Source: Methanobacterium alkalithermotolerans
GTDB lineage: Archaea; Methanobacteriota; Methanobacteria; Methanobacteriales; Methanobacteriaceae
Direction of reading: 5' to 3'
NCBI RefSeq assembly: GCF_018141185.1
Contig: NZ_CP058560.1
Coordinates: 310,001-374,000, forward strand
DNA length: 64,000 nt
Part shown: positions 1-7,538 of the stretch, piece after piece
Layout of the letters: every line of letters begins with the position of its first letter
How positions within the stretch are numbered: the first letter of the stretch is position 1
Notes under the pieces: generated by a model
The model's database searches: none
Told to the model about the DNA's origin: nothing
Seen by the model: only the letters and a program-made list of their open reading frames with translations
Translations under genes and position numbers: made by a program

Positions 1-1
1 G

Positions 2-178
2 AAACTGGAACCATCCCATGTGCTGATGGCTTTAGGACTGGAAAAAGTGGAGGCCCATGGATCTCTTCGTTTAAGTCTGGGTACTGAAAACACCCCGGAA
101 GATATTGAATATACTATTAAGTCCATTAAAGAGGCAGTTACTACTTTAAGAAACTTATCTCCTCTGTGGAATCAATAA
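2..178 (+). CDS. Cysteine desulfurase, C-terminal end (partial)
   Basis: This is the last 58 codons of a gene entering from the left edge. The readable tail contains HGSLRLSLG followed by an acidic helix, which fits the C-terminal end of NifS/IscS-type PLP cysteine desulfurases. These enzymes take sulfur from cysteine as a persulfide and pass it to a scaffold. The active-site lysine and cysteine lie outside the window, so function is inferred from the tail and from the next gene, an IscU scaffold 18 nt downstream. The pair is probably one iscS-iscU operon. Which subclass it belongs to cannot be judged from this fragment. Confidence 0.75.
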   Translation, partial: KLEPSHVLMALGLEKVEAHGSLRLSLGTENTPEDIEYTIKSIKEAVTTLRNLSPLWNQ

Positions 179-196
179 TTTAAATGGTGAAAAAAA

Positions 197-574
197 ATGT
201 ATACTGAAAAAGTTATGGACCATTTTTCCAATCCCCGTAATGTGGGAGAAATACCTGATGCTGATGGTGAGGGAACCGTAGGTAATCCTACCTGTGGAGA
301 TTTAATGACCATCTATATCAAGGTAAAAGACAATGTGATTGAGGATATTAAATTTAAAACCTTTGGTTGTGGAGCAGCCATTGCCACCAGCAGTATGGTA
401 ACAGAAATGGCCATGGGAAAAACTATTGAAGAAGCACTAAAAATCACCCGGGACGATGTGGCTGATGCCCTGGAGGGTTTACCTCCGGTTAAAATGCATT
501 GTTCTAATTTAGCAGCCGATGCCCTGGAAGCAGCCATAGAAGATTACAAGAAAAAACAAAAAGAAAAGGAGTAG
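197..574 (+). CDS. iscU: Iron-sulfur cluster assembly scaffold IscU/NifU-like
   Basis: A 125-residue protein covering the complete IscU/NifU N-terminal scaffold domain. The three cluster-binding cysteines are present at Cys33 (PTCGD, with Asp35), Cys58 (FGCGA) and Cys102 (MHCSN). The family assembles [2Fe-2S]/[4Fe-4S] clusters from sulfur delivered by a cysteine desulfurase and hands them to apoproteins. It follows the desulfurase tail by 18 nt on the same strand, so the two are probably co-transcribed. The C-terminal LPPVKMHCS motif seen in many IscU proteins for chaperone contact is retained. Length is normal for an archaeal stand-alone scaffold. Confidence 0.93.
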   Translation: MYTEKVMDHFSNPRNVGEIPDADGEGTVGNPTCGDLMTIYIKVKDNVIEDIKFKTFGCGAAIATSSMVTEMAMGKTIEEALKITRDDVADALEGLPPVKMHCSNLAADALEAAIEDYKKKQKEKE

Positions 575-643
575 ACAATTCATTAAATATTTAATGAATT
601 CTACTTAATTTTAATTGATTATTACTAAAGTCATAACCTGTTT

Positions 644-958
644 TTAAATTGATTTCCCATCCCGACAGTAGTATCCCAATGGTTTATTTTCCATCAAGTT
701 ATTTTCCTGGAATACCTCACAGTCCATACATTTACACTCTTCATGGTAATATAAATCATCACATGAAGTTTTTCCACTGGCGCAGTATAATCCTGGAACG
801 TCAGATGGTTGAACTGGAATGGCACTATCAATATCTTCTGCCATTTTTTCCTGTATAATTTTCATTTTACCTTTAACACAGGAACTGTCTTTTTGTACTC
901 CACATATTTTGCACAGGCATTTATTCACATTTTCCATATTAAATTCTACTTTCCCCAT
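644..958 (-). CDS. DUF2769 cysteine-rich protein
   Basis: A 104-residue protein rich in cysteine, with CLCKIC near residue 14, a central YCASGKTSC and CKCMDC towards the C-terminus, ending YYCRDGKS. This spacing matches DUF2769, a methanogen family of unknown function that probably binds metal or an Fe-S cluster. A strong SD (GGAGGGG) lies just before the ATG. It converges on iscU and has no close partner on its strand. A second, shorter DUF2769 protein lies at 5679-5912. Its exact role is unknown; the surrounding sulfur and Fe-S genes suggest a redox or metal-handling job. Confidence 0.8.
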   Translation of the reverse strand: MGKVEFNMENVNKCLCKICGVQKDSSCVKGKMKIIQEKMAEDIDSAIPVQPSDVPGLYCASGKTSCDDLYYHEECKCMDCEVFQENNLMENKPLGYYCRDGKSI

Positions 959-1122
959 AATTATCCCCTCCTGATATTTAATAAATATGTTTTAATTAGG
1001 TATTAAATTGATTTATTAAAGTGATAAGCAGGTTTTAAAGGTATTTATATATAAAATAAGATTTCAAGGTACCGCAAAATAAAAAAAATAAAGAATTTAA
1101 TAGTAAAAATAATAAAAAATAA

Positions 1123-1341
1123 TTAAATTTCAAGTTTTTTAATTTCCACCGGCATTTTACTGTTTGTACAGTATTCATAGAGGTGACCACAACCACTGCA
1201 TCTTATAACTCCCACTGATCCCTGGGGAATGTGTGGAATGTAAAATGCATCTTCACTTGATTCTGGATTCCTTTTATGGGATATATTCTTATCCTGACAA
1301 CCGCATTCTGGACATTTTTTATTTAGTTCCTCAAATTTCAT
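1123..1341 (-). CDS. Small two-knuckle zinc-ribbon protein
   Basis: A 72-residue protein with two CxxC knuckles, Cys10/Cys13 (CPEC) and Cys48/Cys51 (CSGC), spaced as in zinc ribbons. It has no other recognisable domain or membrane segment, and I do not recognise a specific family. It starts with an ATG behind an AAGGGG SD-like stretch. Its promoter is visible: a TTTATATA box at 1446-1453 on the minus strand, with a palindrome at 1406-1421 about where transcription would begin. It appears monocistronic. A role as a small nucleic-acid- or metal-binding protein is only a guess. Confidence 0.75.
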   Translation of the reverse strand: MKFEELNKKCPECGCQDKNISHKRNPESSEDAFYIPHIPQGSVGVIRCSGCGHLYEYCTNSKMPVEIKKLEI

Positions 1342-1386
1342 ATAATATGACCCCTTTTTTTTTAGTAAATATCCCGAGGGGAAAAA

Positions 1387-1398
1387 CCCCCCCCCCCC
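1387..1398. repeat. Run of 12 C
   Basis: Twelve consecutive C residues follow GGGGAAAAA in the 5' leader of the zinc-ribbon gene. On the transcribed strand this gives a G12 tract that could slip or pair with the neighbouring CCCC. It is the longest G/C homopolymer I noticed in this AT-rich window. Confidence 0.9.
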
Positions 1399-1405
1399 TA
1401 ATTAG

Positions 1406-1421
1406 TTCGCTATATGGCGAA
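1406..1421. promoter_or_regulatory. Perfect inverted repeat at the zinc-ribbon promoter
   Basis: TTCGC-TATATG-GCGAA has perfect 5-bp arms. It lies 25 nt from the minus-strand TATA box at 1446-1453, that is at the expected transcription start, so it could be an operator or the first hairpin of the leader. Confidence 0.45.
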
Positions 1422-1445
1422 TTTATTATATTTTAATAAAGGCAT

Positions 1446-1453
1446 TATATAAA
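1446..1453 (-). promoter_or_regulatory. TATA box for the zinc-ribbon gene
   Basis: On the minus strand this reads TTTATATA, preceded by an A-rich BRE-like stretch (CAAAAAA). The predicted start of transcription is near 1421, about 80 nt before the start codon at 1341. Confidence 0.6.
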
Positions 1454-1479
1454 TTTTTTGGATATGTTCAAAATTAAGA

Positions 1480-1920
1480 TTAATCTAAAAGGACTTTTAT
1501 TTCATCACCAATTTTTACCTGGCCCCCCCTGATAACTCGGGCAAATATTCCCTCAGTGGGCATCACGCAGTCCCCCACCTGATGATATATGGCACATGGA
1601 TTGTGACAGATTTTACCCTTCTGAGTAACCTCCAGTATAGCAGTAGCACCTATTTTTAATCTATTCCCAATAGATAGTGCACTTAAATCAATATTTTGCG
1701 TGGTTAAATTCTCTCCAAAGTCTCCGGCTTTAACTTCCAGGCCTTTATCTTTCATTTTATCAATGCTCTTTTGGGAGAGTAAAGATACCTGGCGGTGGTA
1801 AGTAGTGGAGGCATGGGCATCATTTAAGAGTCCATAATTATCCACCAGTAAGCCTTTATTAACATTATTTTTTCTGGTCTGCTTTTTAAGGGATAGGCAG
1901 ACGGCAGTTATATGTCCCAT
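1480..1920 (-). CDS. MOSC domain protein
   Basis: A 146-residue MOSC-domain protein. The family binds sulfur through a conserved cysteine and is linked to molybdenum-cofactor and sulfur transfer. Visible hallmarks are the RQVSLLS segment, the GDFGENLTT motif around residue 85, and a late Cys-rich stretch (GKICHNPCAIY) with the expected sulfur-carrying cysteine. I place the start at the ATG at 1918-1920, because GTGAT sits 4 nt upstream of it. A GTG 9 nt further up would add three residues. It lies 44 nt downstream of thi4 on the same strand and may be the last gene of that sulfur operon. Confidence 0.85.
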   Translation of the reverse strand: MGHITAVCLSLKKQTRKNNVNKGLLVDNYGLLNDAHASTTYHRQVSLLSQKSIDKMKDKGLEVKAGDFGENLTTQNIDLSALSIGNRLKIGATAILEVTQKGKICHNPCAIYHQVGDCVMPTEGIFARVIRGGQVKIGDEIKVLLD

Positions 1921-1964
1921 ATTAATCACTAAAATAAAATTAAAAAAATAAGTAAATAATTATA

Positions 1965-2789
1965 TTATTTACTGGCCTTTACTGCATCTTTAGATGCTTT
2001 AAAATCACTCTTATTTTTAAGAATTTCCAGGGCTAGTTCTGCTACTCGATCTCCAGATAAGAGCATACCTCCAAAGGTGGGTCCCATACGTGGTTGTCCA
2101 TAGGCGGTGGCCACAGCCATTCCCGTAACCAGCAGTCCCGGGTATACTTCCTGGGTATTTTCCACAATGGCATCTTCTGATTTTTCCACCCACATGGACT
2201 GGTATCCTGGTGTTTTTAAAAGACCTCTCTCTTCTAAGGAATTAACCACTACTGCGTCATGTCCAGTGGCATCTATAACCAGTTTTGATTCTATGGCTAC
2301 GGGATCCACACAGGTTATAGCCCGGGGTAGGGCCGAAACAGGGGTCCAGTTCATAACTATGCCTGAAACCCGATCATCTCTTAAAACCACATCATCAAAT
2401 TTGGTCATATTTATGATTTTAACACCAGCATCACAGGCACTGGCAATTAACTTGGAACAGGCATGAGGTCCGTCTGCTACATAAAGTCCTTCTTTAAATT
2501 GGGTGTAAGGTACTCCGATTTCATCTAAAACTTTTTGTCCCGGGGCACGGACGGTGAGTTTGTTCATCAGGTATCCACCAATCCAGAATCCTCCCCCCAG
2601 ATAATTGTTACTTTCAATTATTAAGGTTTTTACTCCAGATTCAGCCAGTTTTTTAGCTGCATAAAGACCACTGGGGCCTCCACCTACTATTATAACATCA
2701 CTTTCAATGTATTCTATTAATTCGTCGGCAAATTCTGAGACGATTGCCTTAGTTACATCTTTTTCAGATGCACTGGAAAATATTGCCAT
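1965..2789 (-). CDS. thi4: Thiazole synthase Thi4 (ADP-thiazole synthase)
   Basis: A 274-residue Thi4-family protein that makes the adenylated thiazole precursor of thiamine from NAD, glycine and sulfur. The dinucleotide fold is clear: VIIVGGGPSG at residues 32-41, then GGGFWIGG near 65-72. The loop carrying the sulfur-donor position reads AITCVDP, with Cys160 aligning to the yeast suicide cysteine (CCMDP). As I recall, the Methanocaldococcus enzyme has histidine there and uses free sulfide, so the residue is notable. The C-terminal GMAVATAYG and GPTFGGML segments are typical. A GGAGG SD precedes the ATG. It lies 56 nt downstream of thiI and is probably in its operon. Confidence 0.93.
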   Translation of the reverse strand: MAIFSSASEKDVTKAIVSEFADELIEYIESDVIIVGGGPSGLYAAKKLAESGVKTLIIESNNYLGGGFWIGGYLMNKLTVRAPGQKVLDEIGVPYTQFKEGLYVADGPHACSKLIASACDAGVKIINMTKFDDVVLRDDRVSGIVMNWTPVSALPRAITCVDPVAIESKLVIDATGHDAVVVNSLEERGLLKTPGYQSMWVEKSEDAIVENTQEVYPGLLVTGMAVATAYGQPRMGPTFGGMLLSGDRVAELALEILKNKSDFKASKDAVKASK

Positions 2790-2845
2790 TATTTTTTACC
2801 TCCAAATATATTTTTTTTGATTTTTAATGAATGGGATACAAGAAT

Positions 2846-3997
2846 TTATACTTCTATCTGGGTAATGGTGGAATACACCTCACGGAGTGAAGATTCCATT
2901 TCAATCTCCTCCTGAACTTCCAAAACTTTTTCTAGTATAGCATTGGTTTCTGGATAACGGGGAGCGGCTTTACATCCACTATCAGGTAAGGTGGAAATCT
3001 CAAAAGTACCTATCTTCTCACCAATTGCTGAAATCTCCAGTTTATCAAGACCTATCAGGGGGCTGAGTAAAGGGAGGGGGGAAGAATATCTGGTGGCCAG
3101 AATATTAGGAAGGGTCTGGGAAGCTACCTGACCTAAACTACTACCATCAACTATGGCCAGAGCTCCTTCAATTTTGGCCAGCATCCCGGCCACCTGGTAC
3201 ATTCCACTTTTGCATAGTACACAGGTCATTCTTTCTGGTGCTTCTTCTTGGCATTTTTTAAGGAATGGTCCATATTTAACCTGATAAAGTTTTAATTGGG
3301 AGCCAGAAGCATATTCTTTTAATTTTTTAACTATTTTAATAACTTTTTGTGAAGGTTCAGTAAATGGTGCATTGTTGAAATTTAAAATGGTGACCTCACA
3401 TCCCCTTTTCATCATGAGGTAAGTGGCCACAGGTGAATCTATACCACCTGATACTAAGGATATGACTTTTCCCTGGGTACCAACAGGTAAACCCCCTGGG
3501 CCCTGGATTTTTTCATGATAGATAAAAGTTTTATCTCCTCGTACTTCTACAAAAATTTCAAAATCAGGATTGGTTAAATCCACCGGGGATTTGGTAATCC
3601 CATATACCACTGATCCGCAGTAGGCTGCTATTTCCTGGCTGGTGAAATCATGTTCACCGACTCTACGAGCCCGGATTGCAAATGAATCTTCGCCTGAAAA
3701 TATCTTTTTTTCAACCAGGTAATGTACATAAATTTGCAGTGTTTTTTTGATTTCATCTTTTTGGGATGTGGTTTCTACTGCGGGAGAATAGGAAACAATG
3801 CCAAAAATTTTAGGTATTTTTTGGAGTGCTTTTTCCAGATTAGCACTATATAATAAAAATCTACCTCCATCATTAATAATTTTACAATCCAGAGAGGCTT
3901 TAATATTATAGATAAGTCTATTTTCAAACCTTCTCCTTACAGGAGGACTTTTTACACCAATCTCTCCATATCTTAGCAATAATAATTCATAATCCAT
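2846..3997 (-). CDS. thiI: tRNA 4-thiouridine synthase ThiI
   Basis: A 383-residue ThiI without the C-terminal rhodanese domain, as usual in archaea. A THUMP region spans about residues 55-165. The PP-loop SGGIDS is at 183-188 and binds ATP for adenylation of U8 in tRNA. A CVLC pair (Cys259, Cys262) matches the CxxC of methanogen ThiI proteins reported to hold an Fe-S cluster and be needed for sulfur transfer. The start is supported by GGAG about 5 nt before the ATG. It sits between the ThiS-like carrier gene (28 nt upstream) and thi4, giving a carrier-thiI-thi4 sulfur operon. Confidence 0.95.
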   Translation of the reverse strand: MDYELLLLRYGEIGVKSPPVRRRFENRLIYNIKASLDCKIINDGGRFLLYSANLEKALQKIPKIFGIVSYSPAVETTSQKDEIKKTLQIYVHYLVEKKIFSGEDSFAIRARRVGEHDFTSQEIAAYCGSVVYGITKSPVDLTNPDFEIFVEVRGDKTFIYHEKIQGPGGLPVGTQGKVISLVSGGIDSPVATYLMMKRGCEVTILNFNNAPFTEPSQKVIKIVKKLKEYASGSQLKLYQVKYGPFLKKCQEEAPERMTCVLCKSGMYQVAGMLAKIEGALAIVDGSSLGQVASQTLPNILATRYSSPLPLLSPLIGLDKLEISAIGEKIGTFEISTLPDSGCKAAPRYPETNAILEKVLEVQEEIEMESSLREVYSTITQIEV

Positions 3998-4025
3998 TTA
4001 ATCTCCTCAAAAAGATTTAATTAAT

Positions 4026-4214
4026 TTATCCACCGTAAATTACCTGAATGATTTTTATTTTATCCCCTGGATTTAATATGGTGTTTTCCAGAGCAATATG
4101 GCTATTTTTTTTAACTATCACCGTTAAGGGATTTAACTGGAGGTTATCCAGAAGTTCCTTAACTGTGAGGCTTTTTTTAAAAGTTAGGATAGCATCCTGA
4201 AATTCGACTTCCAT
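4026..4214 (-). CDS. ThiS/MoaD-like sulfur carrier protein
   Basis: A 62-residue ubiquitin-fold sulfur carrier ending in the di-glycine tail VIYGG, which is adenylated and thiocarboxylated in this family. The beta-grasp pattern (LTVKELLDNL, then NGD-like NPGDKIKI) is visible. I use the ATG at 4212-4214, with AGGG 8 nt upstream; an ATG at 4241 would add nine residues but has no SD. It is the first gene of the operon with thiI and thi4, so it could supply sulfur for tRNA thiolation, thiamine or another pathway. It could equally be a MoaD-type carrier; the sequence does not decide. Confidence 0.82.
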   Translation of the reverse strand: MEVEFQDAILTFKKSLTVKELLDNLQLNPLTVIVKKNSHIALENTILNPGDKIKIIQVIYGG

Positions 4215-4261
4215 GTAAAGTTCCCTGGTACCTTTAAGCATCTTTGAGACCGGATTTTCAT

Positions 4262-4287
4262 TAACAATTGTTATATGACTATTGTTA
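4262..4287. promoter_or_regulatory. Paired palindromes upstream of the ThiS-thiI-thi4 operon
   Basis: TAACAATTGTTA (4262-4273, perfect palindrome) and TGACTATTGTTA (4276-4287, one mismatch to the TAACNNTNGTTA pattern) lie 14 bp apart, start to start, directly upstream of the sulfur-carrier gene. Similar pairs precede the next two minus-strand units (5551-5586 and 5937-5966). This is probably an operator for a shared dimeric regulator. Confidence 0.6.
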
Positions 4288-4382
4288 TATAAAGATTTTC
4301 ATGGTGTTAATGAATAAAAAAATGATAATAAGGCTCCAGGGCCACATTTTTAATATTAATTAATTTTTCCACTGGCACCTGT

Positions 4383-5516
4383 TTATTCCAAGGCTAGGGA
4401 TAAGTCTTCAATTAAATCATCCTGATCTTCTAATCCAATTGAAAGCCGGATTAACTTATCACTTATCCCTGCTTTTTTACGTGCCAGAGGAGTCATGGAA
4501 GCATGGCTCATGGTAGCAGCATGTTCCACCAAAGAATCAGCACCACCTAATGACTCCGCCAGAGAAAATATCTTCAGTTTATTTAAGAATGGCTTCACCT
4601 CATTTTTTAAATTAAAAGATACCACTCCCCCAAATCCTTTCATTTGTCTTCGGGCAATATCATGCCCGGGATGGGAAGATAATCCGGGATAGAATACTTC
4701 TTCAGTCCGGGGATGATCATCTAAAAATTCCGCCACTGCCTGGGCAGCGGCAGCATGCTGTTTCATTCGCAAAGGCAATGTTTTAAGACCTCTTAAAATC
4801 AACCAGGAATCAAAAGGCGGTGCATTAGTACCCAGTCCATTTAATAAGAAATGAATATCCTCAGATAGCTCAGGGGATGTGGTAATGACTGCTCCTCCTA
4901 TAACATCACTGTGTCCATTAAGGTATTTAGTGGTGGAGTGCACCACCAGGTCAATGCCCCATTCAATTGGTTTTAGAAAGTAGGGAGTGGCAAAGGTGTT
5001 ATCAGCCACCGTTAAAATATCCTGGTTACTTTCCTGGGCCACCTGGGAAACCATTTCCAAATCAGTGATATTTAAAAGGGGATTGGAAGGTGTTTCACTC
5101 CAAATCATTCTAGTGTTGGGTTTTATTGCATCTCTAAGAACATCCTCATTATCAAGTCGCACGAAAGTGAAGTCAATACCAAACTTAGGCAGGATTTCCG
5201 CAAATAAACGATATGTACCTCCGTATATATCATCACAGGAAACCACGTGATCTCCTGCTTTTAAAAGATGGAGAGTGGTGGAGATAGCAGACATTCCACT
5301 GGAAAAAGCAAAGCCATCATGGCCTCCTTCTAAAATGGCCAGGGCACTTTCCAGGCTACTGCGAGTAGGGTTACTGGTACGGGAATAGTCATGTTCTTTG
5401 GGTTGTTTATAATCATCAAATACGAAAGTGGAAGTCTGATAAATAGGGGTTGAAATAGCCCCGGTAACAGGATCCGGTTTTCGGCCAGCATGTACTGATT
5501 TTGTTTTAAATCTCAT
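4383..5516 (-). CDS. Cystathionine gamma-synthase/lyase family PLP enzyme
   Basis: A 377-residue Cys/Met-metabolism PLP enzyme. Key features are YSRTSNPT (44-51) at the substrate end, SSGMSAI (72-78), the Asp-containing ADNTFATP (171-178) that contacts the PLP ring, and the Schiff-base lysine Lys197 in HSTTKYLNGHSD. The family includes cystathionine gamma-synthase, gamma-lyase and homocysteine- or sulfide-using relatives, which cannot be separated by eye. GAGGAATTATT precedes the ATG. The gene has its own promoter region with two TAACNNTNGTTA palindromes, like its sulfur-related neighbours, so it is probably regulated by sulfur or cysteine status. Confidence 0.9.
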   Translation of the reverse strand: MRFKTKSVHAGRKPDPVTGAISTPIYQTSTFVFDDYKQPKEHDYSRTSNPTRSSLESALAILEGGHDGFAFSSGMSAISTTLHLLKAGDHVVSCDDIYGGTYRLFAEILPKFGIDFTFVRLDNEDVLRDAIKPNTRMIWSETPSNPLLNITDLEMVSQVAQESNQDILTVADNTFATPYFLKPIEWGIDLVVHSTTKYLNGHSDVIGGAVITTSPELSEDIHFLLNGLGTNAPPFDSWLILRGLKTLPLRMKQHAAAAQAVAEFLDDHPRTEEVFYPGLSSHPGHDIARRQMKGFGGVVSFNLKNEVKPFLNKLKIFSLAESLGGADSLVEHAATMSHASMTPLARKKAGISDKLIRLSIGLEDQDDLIEDLSLALE

Positions 5517-5550
5517 AATAATTCCTCATATTAACTAATTCTTTGTAATA

Positions 5551-5586
5551 TAACTGTTGTTATAATACTATATATAACAATCGTTA
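5551..5586. promoter_or_regulatory. Paired palindromes upstream of the cystathionine enzyme gene
   Basis: TAACTGTTGTTA (5551-5562) and TAACAATCGTTA (5575-5586) both match TAACNNTNGTTA and lie 24 bp apart, start to start, about 35 bp above the start codon of the gene ending at 4383. This is the second member of the three-promoter set. Confidence 0.6.
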
Positions 5587-5678
5587 ATTAAGATGGGGTG
5601 CTATAAAAAAATTTCTATAAAAATAGTAATTTATGGGTTTTTATTTTATATCACTGGAGATTTAAAAAAAAAAAAAAA

Positions 5679-5912
5679 TTATTGTTGATCAGCTGATCCG
5701 TCTCGACAATGGAATGAACTGGAAAAACCATAGCTAGATGGAACTGAACATTCACTGCAATCGCAATTAACAACATCCTTTAAGCAATCTCTAGCATCGC
5801 CTACAGAACAAAATACACCTAAAGTACCTTCTTCCATACACTTAGTATATGAAGAACAGGAACTGCAGATGCATTTTAGCATGGTTTCCTCATTCTTAGG
5901 TATTTTGGACAT
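5679..5912 (-). CDS. DUF2769 cysteine-rich protein, short form
   Basis: A 77-residue protein with the same cysteine layout as the DUF2769 protein at 644-958: CICSSC near residue 14, FCSVGDARDC in the middle, CDCSEC and a final HCRDGSA. No catalytic motif or membrane segment is visible. A very strong SD (GGAGGTG, 4 nt before the ATG) suggests high expression. It lies directly upstream of the cystathionine enzyme on the same strand but is separated from it by a promoter-like region. Its own promoter carries a related palindrome pair at 5937-5966. The function of the family is unknown. Confidence 0.78.
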   Translation of the reverse strand: MSKIPKNEETMLKCICSSCSSYTKCMEEGTLGVFCSVGDARDCLKDVVNCDCSECSVPSSYGFSSSFHCRDGSADQQ

Positions 5913-5936
5913 AAAACACCTCCTGCCTATAATATA

Positions 5937-5966
5937 TAACTATCGTGATATTTATAACTATGGATA
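5937..5966. promoter_or_regulatory. Paired palindromes upstream of the short DUF2769 gene
   Basis: TAACTATCGTGA (5937-5948) and TAACTATGGATA (5955-5966) each differ from TAACNNTNGTTA at one position and lie 18 bp apart, start to start, just above the SD of the DUF2769 gene. This is the weakest but still clear third member of the promoter set. Confidence 0.5.
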
Positions 5967-5999
5967 ATATTATATCAAATAAAATATTTTAAAAAAAAA

Positions 6000-6635
6000 T
6001 TATTTCCGGGCCCTGGCTACCTTACGAGCAATAACCAGTTCCCCAATAGCTATTAAACCTACAAAGAATTTTTCCAACCCACCTGTAGCCCATATGGCTT
6101 CTCCAAAGGTTGAATCCTTTATTCTCTGTTCATATTCCTGTGGTTTTATCCGGTGGCCGGTTCTACGCCGGGTGATGATTGCCGCGGCTTCCATGAGTTC
6201 ATCCCAGCTGACCCCTTTTAGCTCCTGTTCCATGGCCTCGAATATCTTGGCTACCTTTATTTCATAGAGATGGGAGAGGTTATCCACAATATCATAGGTG
6301 CGCACCAGACCCACCACCACATCATTATCACCTAAAACCGGCATACTTACTAATTTATGCTGTGAGGTCTCCAGTACCGCCATCCGGGCCGGGTCATCCT
6401 CATGGATATGGATTACCGATTCCTTGCTATGCATTACATCAGCAACTGTTTTAAGATTCTCCCTTAATCCACGGGTAACATCCAGGGAAGTAATCCAACC
6501 CACCAGTACCATGTTCTCATCAACCACAGGAGTGGTGAATTTACGGCTTTTTTCCATTTCAAGGGAAACCTGCACCAGCTCCTGATCCGGGGACACACTA
6601 ATAAAATCCTTATCCATAATCTCTTTAACTTTCAT
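6000..6635 (-). CDS. CBS-pair protein with basic C-terminal extension
   Basis: A 211-residue protein with two CBS domains (about residues 1-55 and 60-125; MKVKEIMDKDFISV opens the first, VADVMHSKESV the second), followed by an 80-residue tail containing ITRRRTG and ending in a basic helix. CBS pairs bind adenosyl ligands and sense energy state. I chose the ATG at 6633-6635 because GAGAGGTT lies just upstream; an earlier ATG at 6650 has no SD. It overlaps the upstream polyferredoxin by 11 nt and follows the eha operon, so it may sense energy charge for that system. That link is inferred from position only. Confidence 0.85.
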   Translation of the reverse strand: MKVKEIMDKDFISVSPDQELVQVSLEMEKSRKFTTPVVDENMVLVGWITSLDVTRGLRENLKTVADVMHSKESVIHIHEDDPARMAVLETSQHKLVSMPVLGDNDVVVGLVRTYDIVDNLSHLYEIKVAKIFEAMEQELKGVSWDELMEAAAIITRRRTGHRIKPQEYEQRIKDSTFGEAIWATGGLEKFFVGLIAIGELVIARKVARARK

Positions 6636-7392
6636 GGGATAACCTCTCAAGTTTTAAAGCACTCACAGGACATTTGGTAGAACAAACCTCACATAGAATA
6701 CATTTATCTTTATCCAGCACAATTTTTTCATCATCATCCAGTTTTATGGCGCCGGTGGGGCAGCTTTCTTCACACATCTGACACTCTACACAGGCTTTTT
6801 GATCAATATCCAGTCTCCTAGTTTCTTTTACTGGTCCCAGAAATCGTTCCAGGCTAATAGCATCAGCCTCGCATACATTTGCACAGGCCCCACACCCTAC
6901 ACATAAATCCTGATTAATAAGGGCCGTCTGGTCATCTTCTACCGTAATGGCCTGGGTGGGACAGAACTTTTTACAGGTACCGCAGGATATGCATTTATCA
7001 GGGTTTACTTCAATATTTTCACACCTAATAACCCGGTGAGGTATCTTAAGGTCTTTTAATTCATATTCCACCTGATCATTCACATGGGCCCGGCTTTCCA
7101 CCACTCTTATACATCGAACCGGACAACTTTGAGCACATATCTCACATTTGACACAGTTATTCAATATTTTAGCAGGTTTTATAGAATCTGATTCTGCAAT
7201 GGCATCCACCGGACACTCCTGGGCACATAGATTACATCTAACACATCTAGAAGAGATGGTTATGAATTTATCCATCACCGTGCAGGGCTCTATTTCCACT
7301 GAAAAGTCCTCCAGATTATCCTCCAGATCAGCTGATTTTAAGGCAACTTCCTTATGGAGGTCCTCAATCTTCTTTTTAAAAGTTACATCCAT
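6625..7392 (-). CDS. Polyferredoxin with six [4Fe-4S] motifs
   Basis: A 255-residue soluble polyferredoxin. I count six CxxCxxCxxxC motifs, five ending in CP and one in CE (CVGCGACANVCE), enough for six [4Fe-4S] clusters. It begins with about 50 residues without cysteine. There are no membrane segments. GAGGTT precedes the ATG. It follows ehaT after 146 nt and overlaps the CBS gene, so it is either a late part of the eha transcript or a short operon of its own. Its likely role is electron transfer to or from the Eha hydrogenase or a partner oxidoreductase, in addition to EhaP and EhaQ. Confidence 0.9.
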   Translation of the reverse strand: MDVTFKKKIEDLHKEVALKSADLEDNLEDFSVEIEPCTVMDKFITISSRCVRCNLCAQECPVDAIAESDSIKPAKILNNCVKCEICAQSCPVRCIRVVESRAHVNDQVEYELKDLKIPHRVIRCENIEVNPDKCISCGTCKKFCPTQAITVEDDQTALINQDLCVGCGACANVCEADAISLERFLGPVKETRRLDIDQKACVECQMCEESCPTGAIKLDDDEKIVLDKDKCILCEVCSTKCPVSALKLERLSHES

Positions 7393-7538
7393 CTTCCAAC
7401 CTCTTTTTAGGTATACTTTTTTAAAATTTATCCAATGAATTCCCCATAAATTTGAATAAAGGTTAGTTAATTTTATTTATATTATGCAAGTTTATACTTA
7501 GTTCTAATTTAATGGTGTTATTATTTATCATCATATAC

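Noticed and set aside
2790..2845. Thiamine riboswitch before thi4
   Set aside because: The gap is only 56 nt and lacks recognisable TPP-aptamer elements.
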